Below are positions 23,591 through 35,487 of a DNA stretch of 64,000 nucleotides, piece by piece. This stretch comes from Rhynchospora pubera. Lineage: Eukaryota > Streptophyta > Magnoliopsida > Poales > Cyperaceae. Position numbers and translations under genes: made by a program. The notes below the pieces were generated by a model. It was given only the letters and a program-made list of their open reading frames with translations, had not been told where the DNA came from and did no database searches. The DNA is taken from assembly GCA_028095005.1 (NCBI GenBank), contig CM051460.1:189828742-189892741 (forward strand). The letters are read 5' to 3'. Every line of letters begins with the position of its first letter. Within the stretch, counting starts at the first letter, position 1.

Positions 23591-23761
23591 TGTTAGCTCA
23601 TTTAAACTACAACCCATACAATTCTTTGCTCCAACGCTAAGCTATCATTCTCTTCATTTCTTCATAGCGCACACCTATTCTTTTTGTTTCATCACCACCG
23701 ACCTCCTTTACTTCTTCTCTATTATACCCACATTCACTTATCTCTCTGGCCGGATGTAATA
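23591..23761 (-). repeat. 171-bp terminal direct repeat, copy B
   Basis: This matches 20674-20844 over its whole length with about seven differences, but the last bases read TGTAATA in place of TGTAACA. If the pair are LTRs, this is the 5' LTR of the - strand gag-protease element. No standard primer binding site (TGGTATCAGAGC) follows it, so the LTR reading is tentative. Confidence 0.6.
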
Positions 23762-23787
23762 TTTTTCTGTGGATATTCTACGTTATT

Positions 23788-24619
23788 ATGAATTTTAAAC
23801 CTTTAAATTTGATTTCTTGGAATGTGAGGGGCTTAGGTGAGATACCTAAGCAAAGGGTTATTTATGATATTATTGAACTTCTAGAAGTGATATGGTTTGC
23901 TTGCAAGAAATGAAATTTGCTAGTCTAAATGTGTACTTGACAAGTTTTTTCTTGCCTATTTTTTTTTTATAAGAATGTAGTGGCCTTAAACTCGACACAG
24001 TCCAGAGGTGGATGTTTAATTTTGTGGAAATTTTTTTTCGTTGGTCAATAGTTGGGTCAATGTATTCTCTTGCACTACATTGCTACTTGACTTGCGAACT
24101 GGCAACCAACTTATGGTTACTTCGGTTTATGGTCCCTATAATCAAGTTGCTAGATTGGTGATTCTTAACGATCTGCTTGTCATCAAATCCTTTTCCCCTA
24201 CTAAGTGGCTATTGGCAAGCGATTTTAATATTGTGAGGTTTGCAAATGAAAGGTCAACTCTTTGCTTTGGCTTTGTTGCAATGCAACAATTCAATGATCT
24301 TATTACGGACCTCTCCTTATTCGATACTCCTCTTGCCAATAAGTCCTTTACACGGTCTAATAAACAACCGTCTCCAAACATGTCAAGACTGGATCATGTT
24401 TTTTTGTCCACTGATTTAAATGCTTCTTATCCAAATATCACTCTTACGGCTTTAGCAGTAGTTGTCTCTGATCATACACCTATTGTCTTGAGGTGTAGGC
24501 AACTAAATACAATTCCAAAACCGTTCAGATTGGAGAAATTATGGTTGTTTAATCAACAATATTCTACAATTGCACATCAAGTGTGGGAAACAGGCTGCGA
24601 AGGGGATAATACGTTCTAA
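23788..24619 (+). pseudogene. LINE AP-type endonuclease domain
   Basis: From an ATG at 23788 the frame reads NLISWNVRGLG, the first conserved block of plant L1 endonucleases. After a frame change the longer frame (24041-24619) supplies VTSVYGP, a DFNIV block (canonical GDFN), RLDHVFLS and a terminal SDHTPIVL block with the catalytic Asp-His pair. This domain nicks target DNA to prime reverse transcription. Frameshifts near 23900-24040 separate the first block, so the domain is not intact. Confidence 0.85.
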
Positions 24620-25129
24620 TGTTTCCAGAAAAAGTCTTTGGAACTTCATAAAGCTTTAAGGAGTTGGCATTTGAGTAATTATTCTTTTCCTAACATCTTT
24701 CTCCTTGATGCAAAAATCTTTGTGCAGTTATCTGATAGAATAGACTATAGAGGAATTAAGGACACTGTCACTACTTGAGTTAAGGACTAGAATTTGGCTC
24801 AGAGAAAGAGCCTACCACTTGGCTAACATCAGTGAACTTAAGTGGCATCAAAGGACCCGCACCAAATGGTTGAAGTCCGGGAATCGCAATACTAGGTACT
24901 TCCATGCTGTGGCCATCTCAAAGTTGGGAAAAAAAATATCTCCAGGATTATTGTGCCTGGTCAGGAGGTAATGGGAACAGAAAGCTTAATAGCTAAATTC
25001 ACTTCCTTCTTTAAATCCAATTTAGGGGAATAAGTGCTAGTTGCAGATTTCAATCCAAATAGCTTATACCCAGATCATCACTTGCCACTACACTAGTTGG
25101 AATTGCCCTTCCTAGAAAGAGAGTTTAAA

Positions 25130-26710
25130 AGTACAGTCTTTGATATGTCTGACAACAAAGCATGTGGGCCAGATGGCTATCCTAACAAGTTTTTCAAACT
25201 CGATTGGGAGTTGGTGAAGGATGATGTGATGAATATTTTTATCTCATTGGGAAAATCTCTGAAATGATTTTCATATTGGACCTTGGACATATAATAGTTC
25301 CGGATCAAATCTCTTTAGAAAGAAGATCTTTTGTCTCATGATAGCCTGCTCCAGTCCCCTTACGAAACTTTCGTTATTGGGTTAGCCATACACTGCACAT
25401 GTTTCTAGAGATTCACATGGCATCATCAAATGATACAAGTCTTGGATAAGAATCTACAACGCACTAGAGCGCCCTTGTTGACGACCATTTACTCCGACAG
25501 CATCTAGGGTTCCTCGAACAATATGATAGTGGTACCCTGCAGTTGCAAAATGCAAACGTGGCAAATATTATACTGTTACCTAAGGAAGATAATGCATAAT
25601 TCCTTTCTTCTTTCAGGTCGATAAGCATCATATCGTTCATACCAAAGTTGATCTCTAAAGTTCTCTCAAAGAGGCTTTCTACCTTCCTGCCATCTCTTGT
25701 TTTAATTTCACATAATGGTTTTGTAAGGGGGCGCTTAATTGCTGAAAATTTTAACACTGCGAGGGAAGTCATTTCCTGCATTTCGGCCAGCTTGAACCCA
25801 TCAGTGATGCTAAAGCTTGATTTTCACAAGGCTTTCGATTCCCTTTCTTGAACATTTTTGTTCTGGGTTTTACATCACAGACATTTCCCTCCTAAGTTCA
25901 TTGCTTGGATCAATTGCTGCTTTTAACTTCTACATCTTCAATTTTGTTAAATGGTAAGTTGGGGCCAACTTTCAATCACAGAAGGTGCCTAGGTCAGGGG
26001 GGACCGACTCTCACCTTTCTTGTTCATAATTGCTGCTGATGTTCTCAGCAAGATGGTTCGAGCTGTTGCAACTTCAGTTCCTTTCAGCATTTCTAGCAAG
26101 CTAATTGATCCTTTTATTGTACTTCAATATGAGGACGACACTTTGGTATTTTCCACTATAAAGGGACAAGCAGTTCAGTCTTTAGTGGTCACTCTTAAAT
26201 CTTTTTGCCTTGCTTCTGGAATCAATATTAATCGGAGTAAAATAGCTTTCGTTCCCTTCAACGTTTCTGAAGCTTCTACCTTGTGTCTTCAACGTTTCTG
26301 AAGTTCATGTTAGCTTTCTTGTGGTCTTGCTTCACTCCCTCTTTCTTATCTTGGATTGCCACTAACCTATAAGAAACCTGACAGAGTTTGCTACCAAGTG
26401 GTTATTGGTAAGATCAGGAATTGTCTGCAATCTTGGTAGAGAGGTTTACTTTCTAGAGCTGAAATGATAGTTCTTATTTCCTCTGTTTTGTCAACTTTGC
26501 CAGTATTTTTTATGCCAGTTTTCTCTCTACTAGTGTGGGTAATCAAAGAAATTGATAAAATTAGACGTAGTTTCATCTGGCATAATGGTAGCACAGCTCA
26601 AAATCATTTCATCTCTTATCCTGGGAGGAGAAGTGCCTACCAAAATCGCATGGAGGTATTAGATTGGTGGACTTTAAGGTTGCATAATCATGTTTTGTTG
26701 TTAAAATGAA
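25130..26710 (+). pseudogene. LINE reverse transcriptase, broken
   Basis: Recognisable blocks in several frames are: NKACGPDGYP near 25160 (canonical DKAPGPDGF), LISKVLSKRL and NGFVRGRLI around 25660-25730, LKLDFHKAFDSLS (25815-25850), and LQYEDDTLVFS near 26130, where the usual Y-A-D-D has Glu in place of Ala. A frameshift in a G run near 26000 precedes LFIIAADVLSKM. Roughly 25270-25540 contains no RT blocks and may be an insertion or a scrambled stretch. Confidence 0.82.
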
Positions 26711-27019
26711 TTTGGAGACTTTATAGATACCCTCATTCTCTGTGGTCCAATGTGACAAGAAAATTATATGCAAACTCTAACATGAACTTGCCACCACTGG
26801 TGTGGACAAATCAGGGATCTTTTTTCTGGAAGCAACTATAATCCTTGAGATATCTATTTCAGATCTCAGCTTCTACCAATGTTTATAATGGCTTAAGGAC
26901 TCTATTTTGGTATGACAGATGGGGAGAGATGGACCAGGTCTATTTTGGTTTCAAACAAAGTGCACGAGTGTTTTTTAACGAAAAAACTTACCTTAAAACA
27001 GGCAGTTGATAACTAGTTC

Positions 27020-28380
27020 ATGTATTTCCTAACTCATTGGACTGCTTACCAGAATAAGCCGTTCTCTGCAGCAACAAATGTGCCATTGACAAATGGACTT
27101 ACACAAGGATCATATACAACTTTTTGGAGATGGAATTCCAACGGTGACTATTCTGCAGCTTCTGTTTACAAGAATCTTGCAATTGCAGGCGAAGTGAAGT
27201 TCCTGTAGTCCAAAATTTAGAAAATAAAAGCCCCTTTCAATCAAACTGTTCCTTTACTTTGTGGCACATGGCAGAATCTTAACACAAGATCAATTGATCA
27301 GAAGGAACATCTTAATCTAACCTTTTTGTCATCTTTGTCTAGTGTTTTACCAAAAATCCGCCAGGTCAGACCCGCCCCGCCCCATGGACCGGACCGCCCC
27401 GGACGGTCCATGGACTGTGATGGACCGAAGGGTTAGACCGGGGCGGGTCTACAGCGGGTTTGGGCAGTCCTTTCTAAAAAACACGCGTTAACCCGCCCCG
27501 TCTTAACCCGTGGACCGGACCGCCCCGTCCCGTCAACCCGTCTTAAACCCGTGCAATGTTATTATTTTATTTTATAACTCCGCCTATGTTATTATTTTAT
27601 AAAATAATTTAATAGCATAGACGGTCCCAAACCCGAAAGAAAGAGGAGGGTGACTTCATATAATTATATTCAAATTTTTCCATTTAAAAATATAAAAGAA
27701 AAACGTAAAAGTAAAAAATAAAAATAATTAACGAAAAATAAAAAACAGAAAACAATATTGAAAAAAGGAAAAAAGTATTGAAAAAAAACACAGAAAAGAG
27801 AAAAAAATTTATAGTGATTACTATAGTATATAACATATATGTAGTTTATATATATACTAACGGAAAATAAAAAAATATATAGTAATAAAATAAATAAAAA
27901 CCGGCGAACCGGACCGTCATAACCTGTGCGGGTTATAAGGGACGGGTTTAAAAAGGATTAGGGCCAAAATTTCTAGGATGAACCGTCCTAACCCGTCCCG
28001 TCCTAATCCGTGGATCGCCGCGGGTTGGACCGCCCCGCCCCGCCCCGCCCCGCCCCGTTTGGTAAACCTTATCTTTGTCAGACAACCATTTTAGAGGATG
28101 CACAACATCTGTTGTGTGTGTGCATTTTTGCAAGAGAAGTTTGGACAAAGTTGAGTATCAGTTATGTTAATCCGCAGAATGTTGATAACATCCTGATGTT
28201 CATTGCTCCCACTCAACACCTCAAAAATCTCTCTCTCAACACGGGTTGCAACTGCTGTTTTGGGGCTTAGTTAGAAAGGAACAACAAACATTTCAGAAAT
28301 GTAAGGAGGTCGGTTGCTGCTACGTGTGACTGGATAACACAGAAGGCAGATCTTTTCATGAAGTTTTGTTAAGTTACAAC
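27020..28380 (+). pseudogene. LINE C-terminal zf-RVT-like region, split by a hAT-like insertion
   Basis: The frame at 27020-27208 reads FWRWNSNGDYSAASVYKN, the start of the zinc-binding RT-associated region (canonical W...DG.FSV.S.Y). After 28080 the reading TTILEDAQHLLCVCIFAREV continues the same domain (canonical E-D-x-x-H-L-L-x-x-C-x-x-x-x-x-x-W). The 732-bp element at 27340-28071 lies between the two parts. Confidence 0.75.
27340..28071. mobile_element. Non-autonomous hAT-like transposon, 8-bp TSD
   Basis: The termini TAGTGTTTTACCAAA and (inverted) TAAGGTTTACCAAA are flanked by TCTTTGTC at 27332-27339 and 28072-28079, an 8-bp target duplication as expected for hAT elements. The subterminal regions are full of CCGCCCCG / GGGCGGGT motifs in both orientations, giving a very GC-rich patch in AT-rich DNA. 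The centre is A-rich (27650-27900) and there is no transposase. It interrupts the LINE zf-RVT region. Confidence 0.85.
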
Positions 28381-28838
28381 AGGCTGTTTCTGTTTTCCTT
28401 TTCTTCTTTTTTGTTGTTTTTCTCTTTGTTTTATTTTTTCTTGTCTTTTATTTTGTAATCGGATAACCTCTGCCTAGTATCTCTAAAAAAAGTTACTATG
28501 TATGATTTTTTAATTTTTTTCTTTTTTCAAATTAATTTAAAAAATTATTATAAAATTATCGAAATAACCATTGTCAAGACTTTCCGACTTTTAAGTTTTA
28601 ACTAATTCATTCAATCATCAGAGCTCTGCGCTAAGCTTTCTATGAGCTGTCATCACAGCATTGATGCAATATTAGAATGCAATTAATAATTTATGCACAA
28701 TGCCACAATGCTTAAATACAAACATAAAGAAAAACTTAGCCGATTAAGGTGTTATTCGCCTTTGTTTTTCTTTTTCTCCTCTTTTTTATGTTTTTATCTG
28801 CAATCTTTTTTAGACTTTTATAGTACCATTAATGTTTT

Positions 28839-28998
28839 AGGCTCCCGTTTGGATTGTTTAGGAATAAGAAAAATAGTCTATTCCTAGACGGAAAGTATTG
28901 GAAAGTGTGTAATTTTGTAAAAATTTTAGATTGTTTATAATAAATTTACGTCTAAGAAAAAATTATTCCTCCTATTCCCTACGATCTAAACGAGGCCT
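28839..28998. mobile_element. Short MITE, same family as 17080-17218
   Basis: It starts AGGCTCCCGTTTGGATTG and ends GATCTAAACGAGGCCT, an imperfect inverted repeat. The interior shares AAAGTGTGTAATTTTGTAAA and TTGTTTATAATAAATTTA with 17080-17218. A short TTAG may be part of the target duplication. Confidence 0.7.
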
Positions 28999-29024
28999 TA
29001 GATTTATTATATTATCAGTGTTGT

Positions 29025-29233
29025 CAGGGGCGGATACAGGCAGGGGCAGGCATAGGCCTGGCCTACGCCGCAAAATTTTTTTTTAGTGTTAAAATATTAA
29101 AAATACAGTAGTAATTAGGTTATCTAATGTATCTAGACTACTCTAGTATTAAAATTTCAAATTACTAATGTTTAATTGAAGTTGACCTCGACAACTTGGC
29201 CTACTCTATCCTTCAATCCTGGTTCCGCCCCTG
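29025..29233. mobile_element. hAT-type MITE, perfect 8-bp TSD
   Basis: 209 bp with CAGGGGCGGA...TCCGCCCCTG termini and the perfect 8-bp flank AGTGTTGT at 29017-29024 and 29234-29241. Termini and duplication length are those of plant hAT MITEs. No coding sequence. Confidence 0.9.
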
Positions 29234-29980
29234 AGTGTTGTTTCTTGTTATTAGTGTGAGGTTCCTGACTGGTGTCGTCGTAGAAACTTTGTTAACAAAA
29301 ATTAGGAGTAACAGCTCGATGTTAAAAAAAGTAAAAATGGTTAAGTGATAACACACGCACCTCACAACCCAGATTTCTTGTGACTCACCTTGTGTTGCTC
29401 ACCATGTTTCTTTCATATTTTCGCTAGCTTGTCAGCATGTCATGTATAAATCACGTCCTCAATGAAATGATTTGGATAATTACTACTGGCGGGATGACAG
29501 AGGCAATAAATAATTAGTGAAAATCGTCTGTCAAGAGGCGCCACATAAAACTCCTCTGATCCTTGTCATCATTACTTCATCAATCAATAAAATAAACTTA
29601 TCCTGACCAATAAAATATTTTGGTATTTGTTTTTTTGGCGCTGATGAGAACACCAGGACCAGCCACCTGAAGCGACTTCCGTTCAGTAAGCAAAATGAAA
29701 TTTCTTAATTCTTTGTTGTGGCGTTGAGTTTTAGGCTTTCTTCAAAGTCAGCGTGAGATCTATAAAAGTGATGTCATAGAAATTGAAAAGTCTCTCTGAG
29801 CAACTTATACACTCTTTGGAATAATTAATAAAAAATGAATTTTATCCTCAGCAACTTTAGACCTATCATTCTACATGTAGCCACTGTAAATTTTAATTTA
29901 CGACTTGAATTTTACAAAAAAAATTAACAGGGTATATTACTTATCAATCTTATATAATTATTAAGCGTGTTTTTTATAAA

Positions 29981-30110
29981 CTTGTAGTTTGCGGAGTGTG
30001 ATAGACATATATAAATATTTGAGTATATCAATATCTAATTATCTATGCTCTTCTTTTAGTTTGCGGAGTGTGATAGACATACATATATAAACTTGTAGTT
30101 TGCGGAATGT
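29981..30110 (+). repeat. Three short repeats containing TTGCGGARTGT
   Basis: TAGTTTGCGGAGTGTGATAG occurs at about 29985 and 30058, and a third partial copy (CTTGTAGTTTGCGGAATGT) at about 30092. The copies lie in the AT-rich interval between the MITE at 29025 and the bZIP gene. Confidence 0.7.
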
Positions 30111-31107
30111 AAATTATATACACTTCTTTTAATTAAGTATATGCACGAAGGCCATCCGTGCTATGCATAGTATTTTAGCAATCCTCTTTGTGTAAATTAA
30201 AATATACATGCGATTAAATTTATGTTTGTTGCTGAGCGAGATTAAAACTAATTAACCCCTTAATCCGATTTACAATTTCACACCATTGCAAAATTATAAT
30301 TAATACTATATTACTATATTTTTCATTGAACGATAAAATTTTCATATGGCACTTGTTTTCAAACAATTTCAAATCGTTAGCCCACAAAGATTCCTTTCTT
30401 TAAATACTGTTGTTTATCCATGAACTTTCTAGAATTGGAGAAAAGTCAACTTTGTACGGAGATACTCCTGGTGCATCTAAAAAAAAAAGGTTCAGAAAGG
30501 AAGCAGAGTCGTGGCAGGAGACTAAAACTGCTCTTATTCCTCTGTAACGAATTCTGTATAACATCATCTGTCAAGTATCATCATCACAAGCTCACAACCA
30601 GTAAGAAAATAACCTCAGAGATTTTTCATACATTTAGCCACAGAGATATTATTGCAGAGAAACAAAACTGGATTCTGGGTGCTGACCACTGACCAGAGTC
30701 GAGGCCGCCTCCATTTCTTCTCCCTCACTTCTCCCCTCCTTTCTCCCAATCGCACCAAACCTCGTAGAAATTTCCTCTCCCCTGACCTCTCCCCTTCAAT
30801 TGGTAGGGTTTGATTTTACCATAGAATTAACCTGCTCACCATCACAGATCCTTCTCTGTTGCTACGTACGGCTTAAGTGGCAAGAGAGAGTAGAGAAGTG
30901 TCTTGTTTGGCTTTCTCTTTCAGCTTCTTTTCGCGTGGAGAAGATACAAAGGCGCCTTTTTTTTGGTTGTAGAGAATTGGGTTGGACAAGGAGAAGAGAA
31001 AGGTGTATTTGATTTTGTGAAAATTTTGTTGGGTTTTGTGAACTTGAGCTGGAAAATTGACTGTGATTGGAGGTGAAGATATTTCTGTGGTTGGTGTATG
31101 GGGCGGG

Positions 31108-34100
31108 ATGCCGAGCTTTCCTTCTTCGCTGGATCGAACACAGTAAGGCTTGAAATTTTCCTTTTTTTCCTAAGTTTGTTTTGATGGGTTGTTATTTTTA
31201 GTAAGTTTAGCTTCACGGTTGTGAATCTCGATGTGTTGCGAGTCAAATAGACATTTTGGATTCTATAATAATATAATTCATGTAGTTTCTTAGTTTACTA
31301 CTTGCTTCTGTGAAAAAATTAATGACCTTTGGTGTAATATGTAATAAGAAGATTTATCTTTTGGAGCAAACAATCGTCTTGTTCTATAATATAATAATAT
31401 TTTGCCTGAATAGTTGGATGGTTACAGACGATGCATGTTCTTAAAATTGATAGTCTACTTCTACCAATTAAACATCCAAAAAAATTTGAACCAAATTCAA
31501 GGGTGATGAAATATGATTTTCATTAGTTATTTGATTTCTCGGTTTATGTCTGTTTGTTGATATGGAACATCAACTCTCTTTAGTTTTTTTGTTCTTTTTA
31601 ATAGATAGGCAAACTATCTGTAAATATTCTTGTTTTGTATTTATCTTAGTTTGATCCATGTTTGATGTTCTCCATCTGTAGGGATGCAGATGGTAATAGC
31701 ATGCAAAACCCTAGATTAGCAGAACTTCGAGCATTTGGTCAATCTATTTGTTTTCGAATCGACAATTCTACTGATATCAGCCCAAGCACAGGTACTTTAT
31801 CATTATCCTTTTATGTAGCAAATCTAATTTCCAACTCATACAATTATTTTTGTTATCTAAAAGTCAAACTGTTTCGTGGTTAGGTAGTGGATTCAACAGA
31901 AATTCAGGTGATCAGGCTGGTACTGTCAATCTGTCTCTTCTGTCCCAATTTGATGCTCTTCGCCAGGTAGCTTTATTATTTTATTCTTTGGATCAATTTA
32001 ATTCTCTATATGTACTCATTTGTTTTACTTGACAGGTTTTGACAACAACCGATTTAACTAGCTCTGAAATATTGACCCAAGAGAAATCTCCAATGGCAGA
32101 TACTAGCCCTAGGACTGATACCTCAACTGTTGATACAGATGACAAGCGGGTTAGCTCCCAACCAACACTCACACGCCAAAAAAAAAAAAAATGAAAACAA
32201 TTTCTGCCCCTACCTCTTCACAGTTATTCCTTTTCTACTGCTTCTAACTTACGAGCTAAATGGTATAAATGTGCAGTTGGAGGGAGGAAGTGGCGCTATG
32301 ACGCTATCAAATTCAAGTGAACCAAAAGAAAAAAATCTAGACCAGAAGGTACAGAGTGCTAGTATTTTCCTGCAATCATTTTTCTTCTATTTATTTATTT
32401 TTTTGTATTTGTGAATCATGAATGTTGTGTTGGAAATGCTCCGTGTAACAGACACTTCGGCGGCTTGCCCAGAATCGTGAGGCCGCAAGAAAGAGTCGCT
32501 TGAGAAAAAAGGTACTGCAACAAACTGTAGTTATATTTTTTCATAGTGCTGTTTGGTCACTGAACAAGACTAAACGAGTCCAGTAGGACTAAATTCTTAT
32601 ATATTAAAGGAGAGAAGTAGACCATACAATGAGCCATAGGCTCATAGCCATCTGTTATCAGTACCAACCAGGAAGTTTTACATTGCAATTTTTAACCTAA
32701 CAAATGCATTGTTATGTTTCCAAAGGCATATGTGCAACAATTAGAGAGTAGCAAACTCAAATTGGCTCAGCTAGAGCAGGAGCTTCAACGGGCCCGTCAA
32801 CAGGTACATTTTTGTGATCCACTATCTTTATTTTTGTTCTTGGATTTTATTTGTTGATCATACTAGGAGTTTCTTTTTGCAGGGTATATTTATTTCAGGC
32901 TCTGCTGATCAGTCTCATGCCATGAGTGGGAATGGTTAGTTCAATCTCCTTGTTTTGTTTGATGCTTGGTATTATTTTTCACCTATAGTGTTGAAAAATT
33001 TAATAGATGTACTATGAATGCTGCCTCTAAATAGTCTCTACTATCTAAGTGCTTAGTTGAAGAGAAATATTTGATAAATAAAAAATGGAAATCCACTGTT
33101 GTACTTAGCATGTACTGGTGTGATCAGGTACCTGTACCTGATCTAAAATTGTAACACTTAGTATTAGTGGGAGGTTTACATATGCTCGAACATCGACCAT
33201 AATCGAAACATAATCTGTAGGGGCGATGACCTTCGACATTGAATATGCACGTTGGCTGGAGGAGCAAAATAAGCAAATAAATGAGTTGAGAGCTGCTGTA
33301 AATGCACATGCTGGTGATACTGATCTGCGCAGCATTATCGAGGGCATAATGGCACATTATGATGAGATTTTTAGACTAAAGGGCATAGCTGCAAAAGCTG
33401 ATGTGTTTCACATTCTTTCTGGTATGTGGAAGACTCCAGCTGAGCGTTGCTTCCTCTGGCTTGGTGGGTTCCGTTCCTCTGAGCTCCTAAAGGTAAATGA
33501 TAAAATAAAAAACTCGAGTTTTTTTTTATCTGTATTTACTTGTTTGAGTCAACATCACATGAGGTGCATGGAGGATTAGTTATTCTGATTCAGCTGGAAA
33601 GATGAAGATTATATGAGAGAAGATGGTATTGAATTTTCTGTTGAGTAATTCGATTCAATTTTGTATTACTAATCAAGCGAATACAAATTCTGCCTTTATT
33701 GACCCAATTTGCCCTTTGAATTGAGTAAAAATTCGATTCATAGGGAACTTCTTCTCTGATTGGTTGAGACTCAAATTTGCCTTTATTGACCCAGTTTAGC
33801 TTTTACTTACTCTCAGTTATAAATAATTAATTAGACTACCAAAATCCAAACAAACACAATTGAACTTACAGAAAGGAAACATCATTGTGTTCTAGTTTGC
33901 CGGTAATATACCTAACTATTATTTGTCCAATAAATAAAAATGTAATATTGTTTGAATTAAAACAAAATGCAGCTGCTGCCACCCCAACTGGAGCCACTGA
34001 CAGATCAGCAACAGCTGGGTCTTGCCAACCTTCAGCAATCCTCTCAGCAAGCTGAGGATGCTCTCTCTCAAGGCATGGAGGCGTTGCAGCAATCATTAGC

Positions 34101-34582
34101 TGAGACTCTGGCAGCTTCTCTTAGCCCATCTGGCTCTTCAGGCAATGTAGCCAACTACATGGGTCAGATGGCCATGGCAATGGGCAAACTTGGCACCCTT
34201 GAGAGCTTCCTTCGTGAGGTACATATGCATCACCTCATATCTTTGCTTGCATGGACTTTGGATTTTTCTTTTGATCGATATTTGTTTAATATTTTTAACA
34301 AAATTTGTGGCATGTCTGTGGTTTCGTAAAAGGTACAGTAATAGGTTATTACACATCCTTTTGTAGAAAACTTGCGATTAGATAATATCATACACTAGTA
34401 TGTGAAAATTATACTTTATCTTTTCTGTTCTTTAGGCTGACAACTTGAGGCAACAGACGTTGCAACAGATGATGCGGATATTGACAACCCGTCAGTCTGC
34501 ACGTGCGCTTCTTTCAATACATGACTACTTCTCACGGCTTCGTGCCCTTAGCTCGCTATGGCTAGCTCGGCCACGCGAATAG
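31108..34582 (+). CDS. TGA2: TGA-type bZIP transcription factor (clade II, TGA2/TGA2.1-like)
   Basis: Eleven coding exons, all GT-AG: 31108-31142, 31682-31791, 31884-31966, 32036-32149, 32277-32348, 32452-32511, 32726-32803, 32883-32934, 33221-33492, 33973-34218, 34436-34582. They sum to 1269 nt, 422 aa. The basic region (NREAARKSRLRKK, about 146-158) and zipper (159-185) are followed by the DOG1/TGA domain (about 205-400; YARWLEEQ, GMWKTPAERCFLWLGG, YMGQMAMAMGKLG) and the conserved end SSLWLARPRE. These factors bind TGACG (as-1) elements and act with NPR1 in salicylate and stress responses in the nucleus. The block MADTSPRTDTST about 90 residues in, after an N-terminal extension, is how tobacco TGA2.1 compares with Arabidopsis TGA2. 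The first ATG (31108) is the start that splices in phase; the extension could be bypassed by the internal Met. Orthology to TGA2 rather than TGA5/6 is inferred. Confidence 0.95.
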
Positions 34583-35379
34583 CAGCTGTTTAATAATTTT
34601 TCCTGATATGTTTGGAATCTTCTAGAAGATCATCACGTAGGTTTACTTTGCTTAGCTTGTTCTCCTGGGTTTGCAGTATTCTAACGGGGGTTTTAAGGTT
34701 TAGACCACGCTTGTAAATTTCTTGTTAGACATTAAACAATTGTGGTTCGTGGTGTACAATTCTGTTGTACTAATAAGACTTGTGTACAATATCTAGGATT
34801 TGATATTTTACGCAATAAACTTAATGATTATATTAATAATAGATACACTTAACCATTATGTGAAAAGCTTTGTCAGCATTCTTTTGGGATCACGGTTTCA
34901 TATATAAACTTTAATAATTGTTTTTTCTCAAGGGCGTATTTCTCTGTCGTTTGTTGGTTGTTTCACTTTGCTAATCCGTTTAGGCGCCCGCGAGTAACTA
35001 AGATAAAAATATTTTGGGCGCATTCTTTTCTGCTTCAATCGATAATTAATTGAAAAGAATTATTTTGTTCTAATCTACGTTGAATCAATGTCGGTCTGGA
35101 ATCTGGATAGATATGCATTCTGAACTTCATGTCATATTATTAACACATTTGAATAGGCTCCGTGCCGTCACTATCATGTTAGCATCATCACTCTTGTGTG
35201 TTTCTACCGTTTTCCTTTTATTTGTTATTATTCCTTTCACAGTCATAATGAGGACTTTTTACTAGTGCAACAACGCAAAGAAGCCTTCAAATATACCCCT
35301 TGAACTTTTTAATTTTAATCTAGACAGGGCATCTAATGGAATTAAATAACTAAATTAATTCATCATGTTATGATTAGTG
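34583..35379 (+). other. 3' UTR of the bZIP gene and AT-rich spacer
   Basis: AATAAG/AATAAAC-like signals near 34770-34815 probably mark the bZIP transcript end. Beyond them I see no gene before the SINE at 35380. Confidence 0.4.
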
Positions 35380-35487
35380 CTTGAGTGAAAGGTTGCAGGT
35401 TCGAAACCTGGCCGGAGGGTGCCTTTCATAGATATTTAATTTAAAAATAAGTTAGAAGGCTTGATCCAGTTTATTTAAAAAAAAAAT
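35380..35487 (+). mobile_element. tRNA-derived SINE, 5' truncated, 14-bp TSD
   Basis: A B-box (GGTTCGAAACC, 35398-35408) lies near the start and an A tail at about 35477-35486. The whole is flanked by TGTTATGATTAGTG at 35366-35379 and 35488-35501. No convincing A box remains, so the 5' end is truncated. Target duplications of this length and an A tail are expected of LINE-mobilised SINEs. Confidence 0.85.

Larger units (their letters stand above)
23760..28491 (+). mobile_element. Degenerate L1-type (RIL-like) LINE
   Basis: A + strand non-LTR retrotransposon carrying an endonuclease, a reverse transcriptase and a C-terminal zf-RVT-like region in the usual order, ending in a short A tail after GCCTAGTATCTCT (28473-28491). 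Many frameshifts and stops show that it is dead. The 5' end abuts the 171-bp repeat at 23761 and no target duplication is visible, so the 5' limit is uncertain. A hAT-like element interrupts it at 27340-28071, and 25270-25540 departs from the expected RT reading. Confidence 0.85.

Noticed and set aside
24142..24381. 79-codon - strand frame
   Set aside because: Antisense to the LINE endonuclease, which has family motifs on the + strand.
27948..28270. Short frames in the GC-rich segment (poly-Pro/Arg/Gly)
   Set aside because: They are translations of the hAT-like subterminal repeats and of the LINE tail read through the insertion.
33105..33357. - strand frames of 77-80 codons
   Set aside because: Antisense to exon 9 of the TGA factor.
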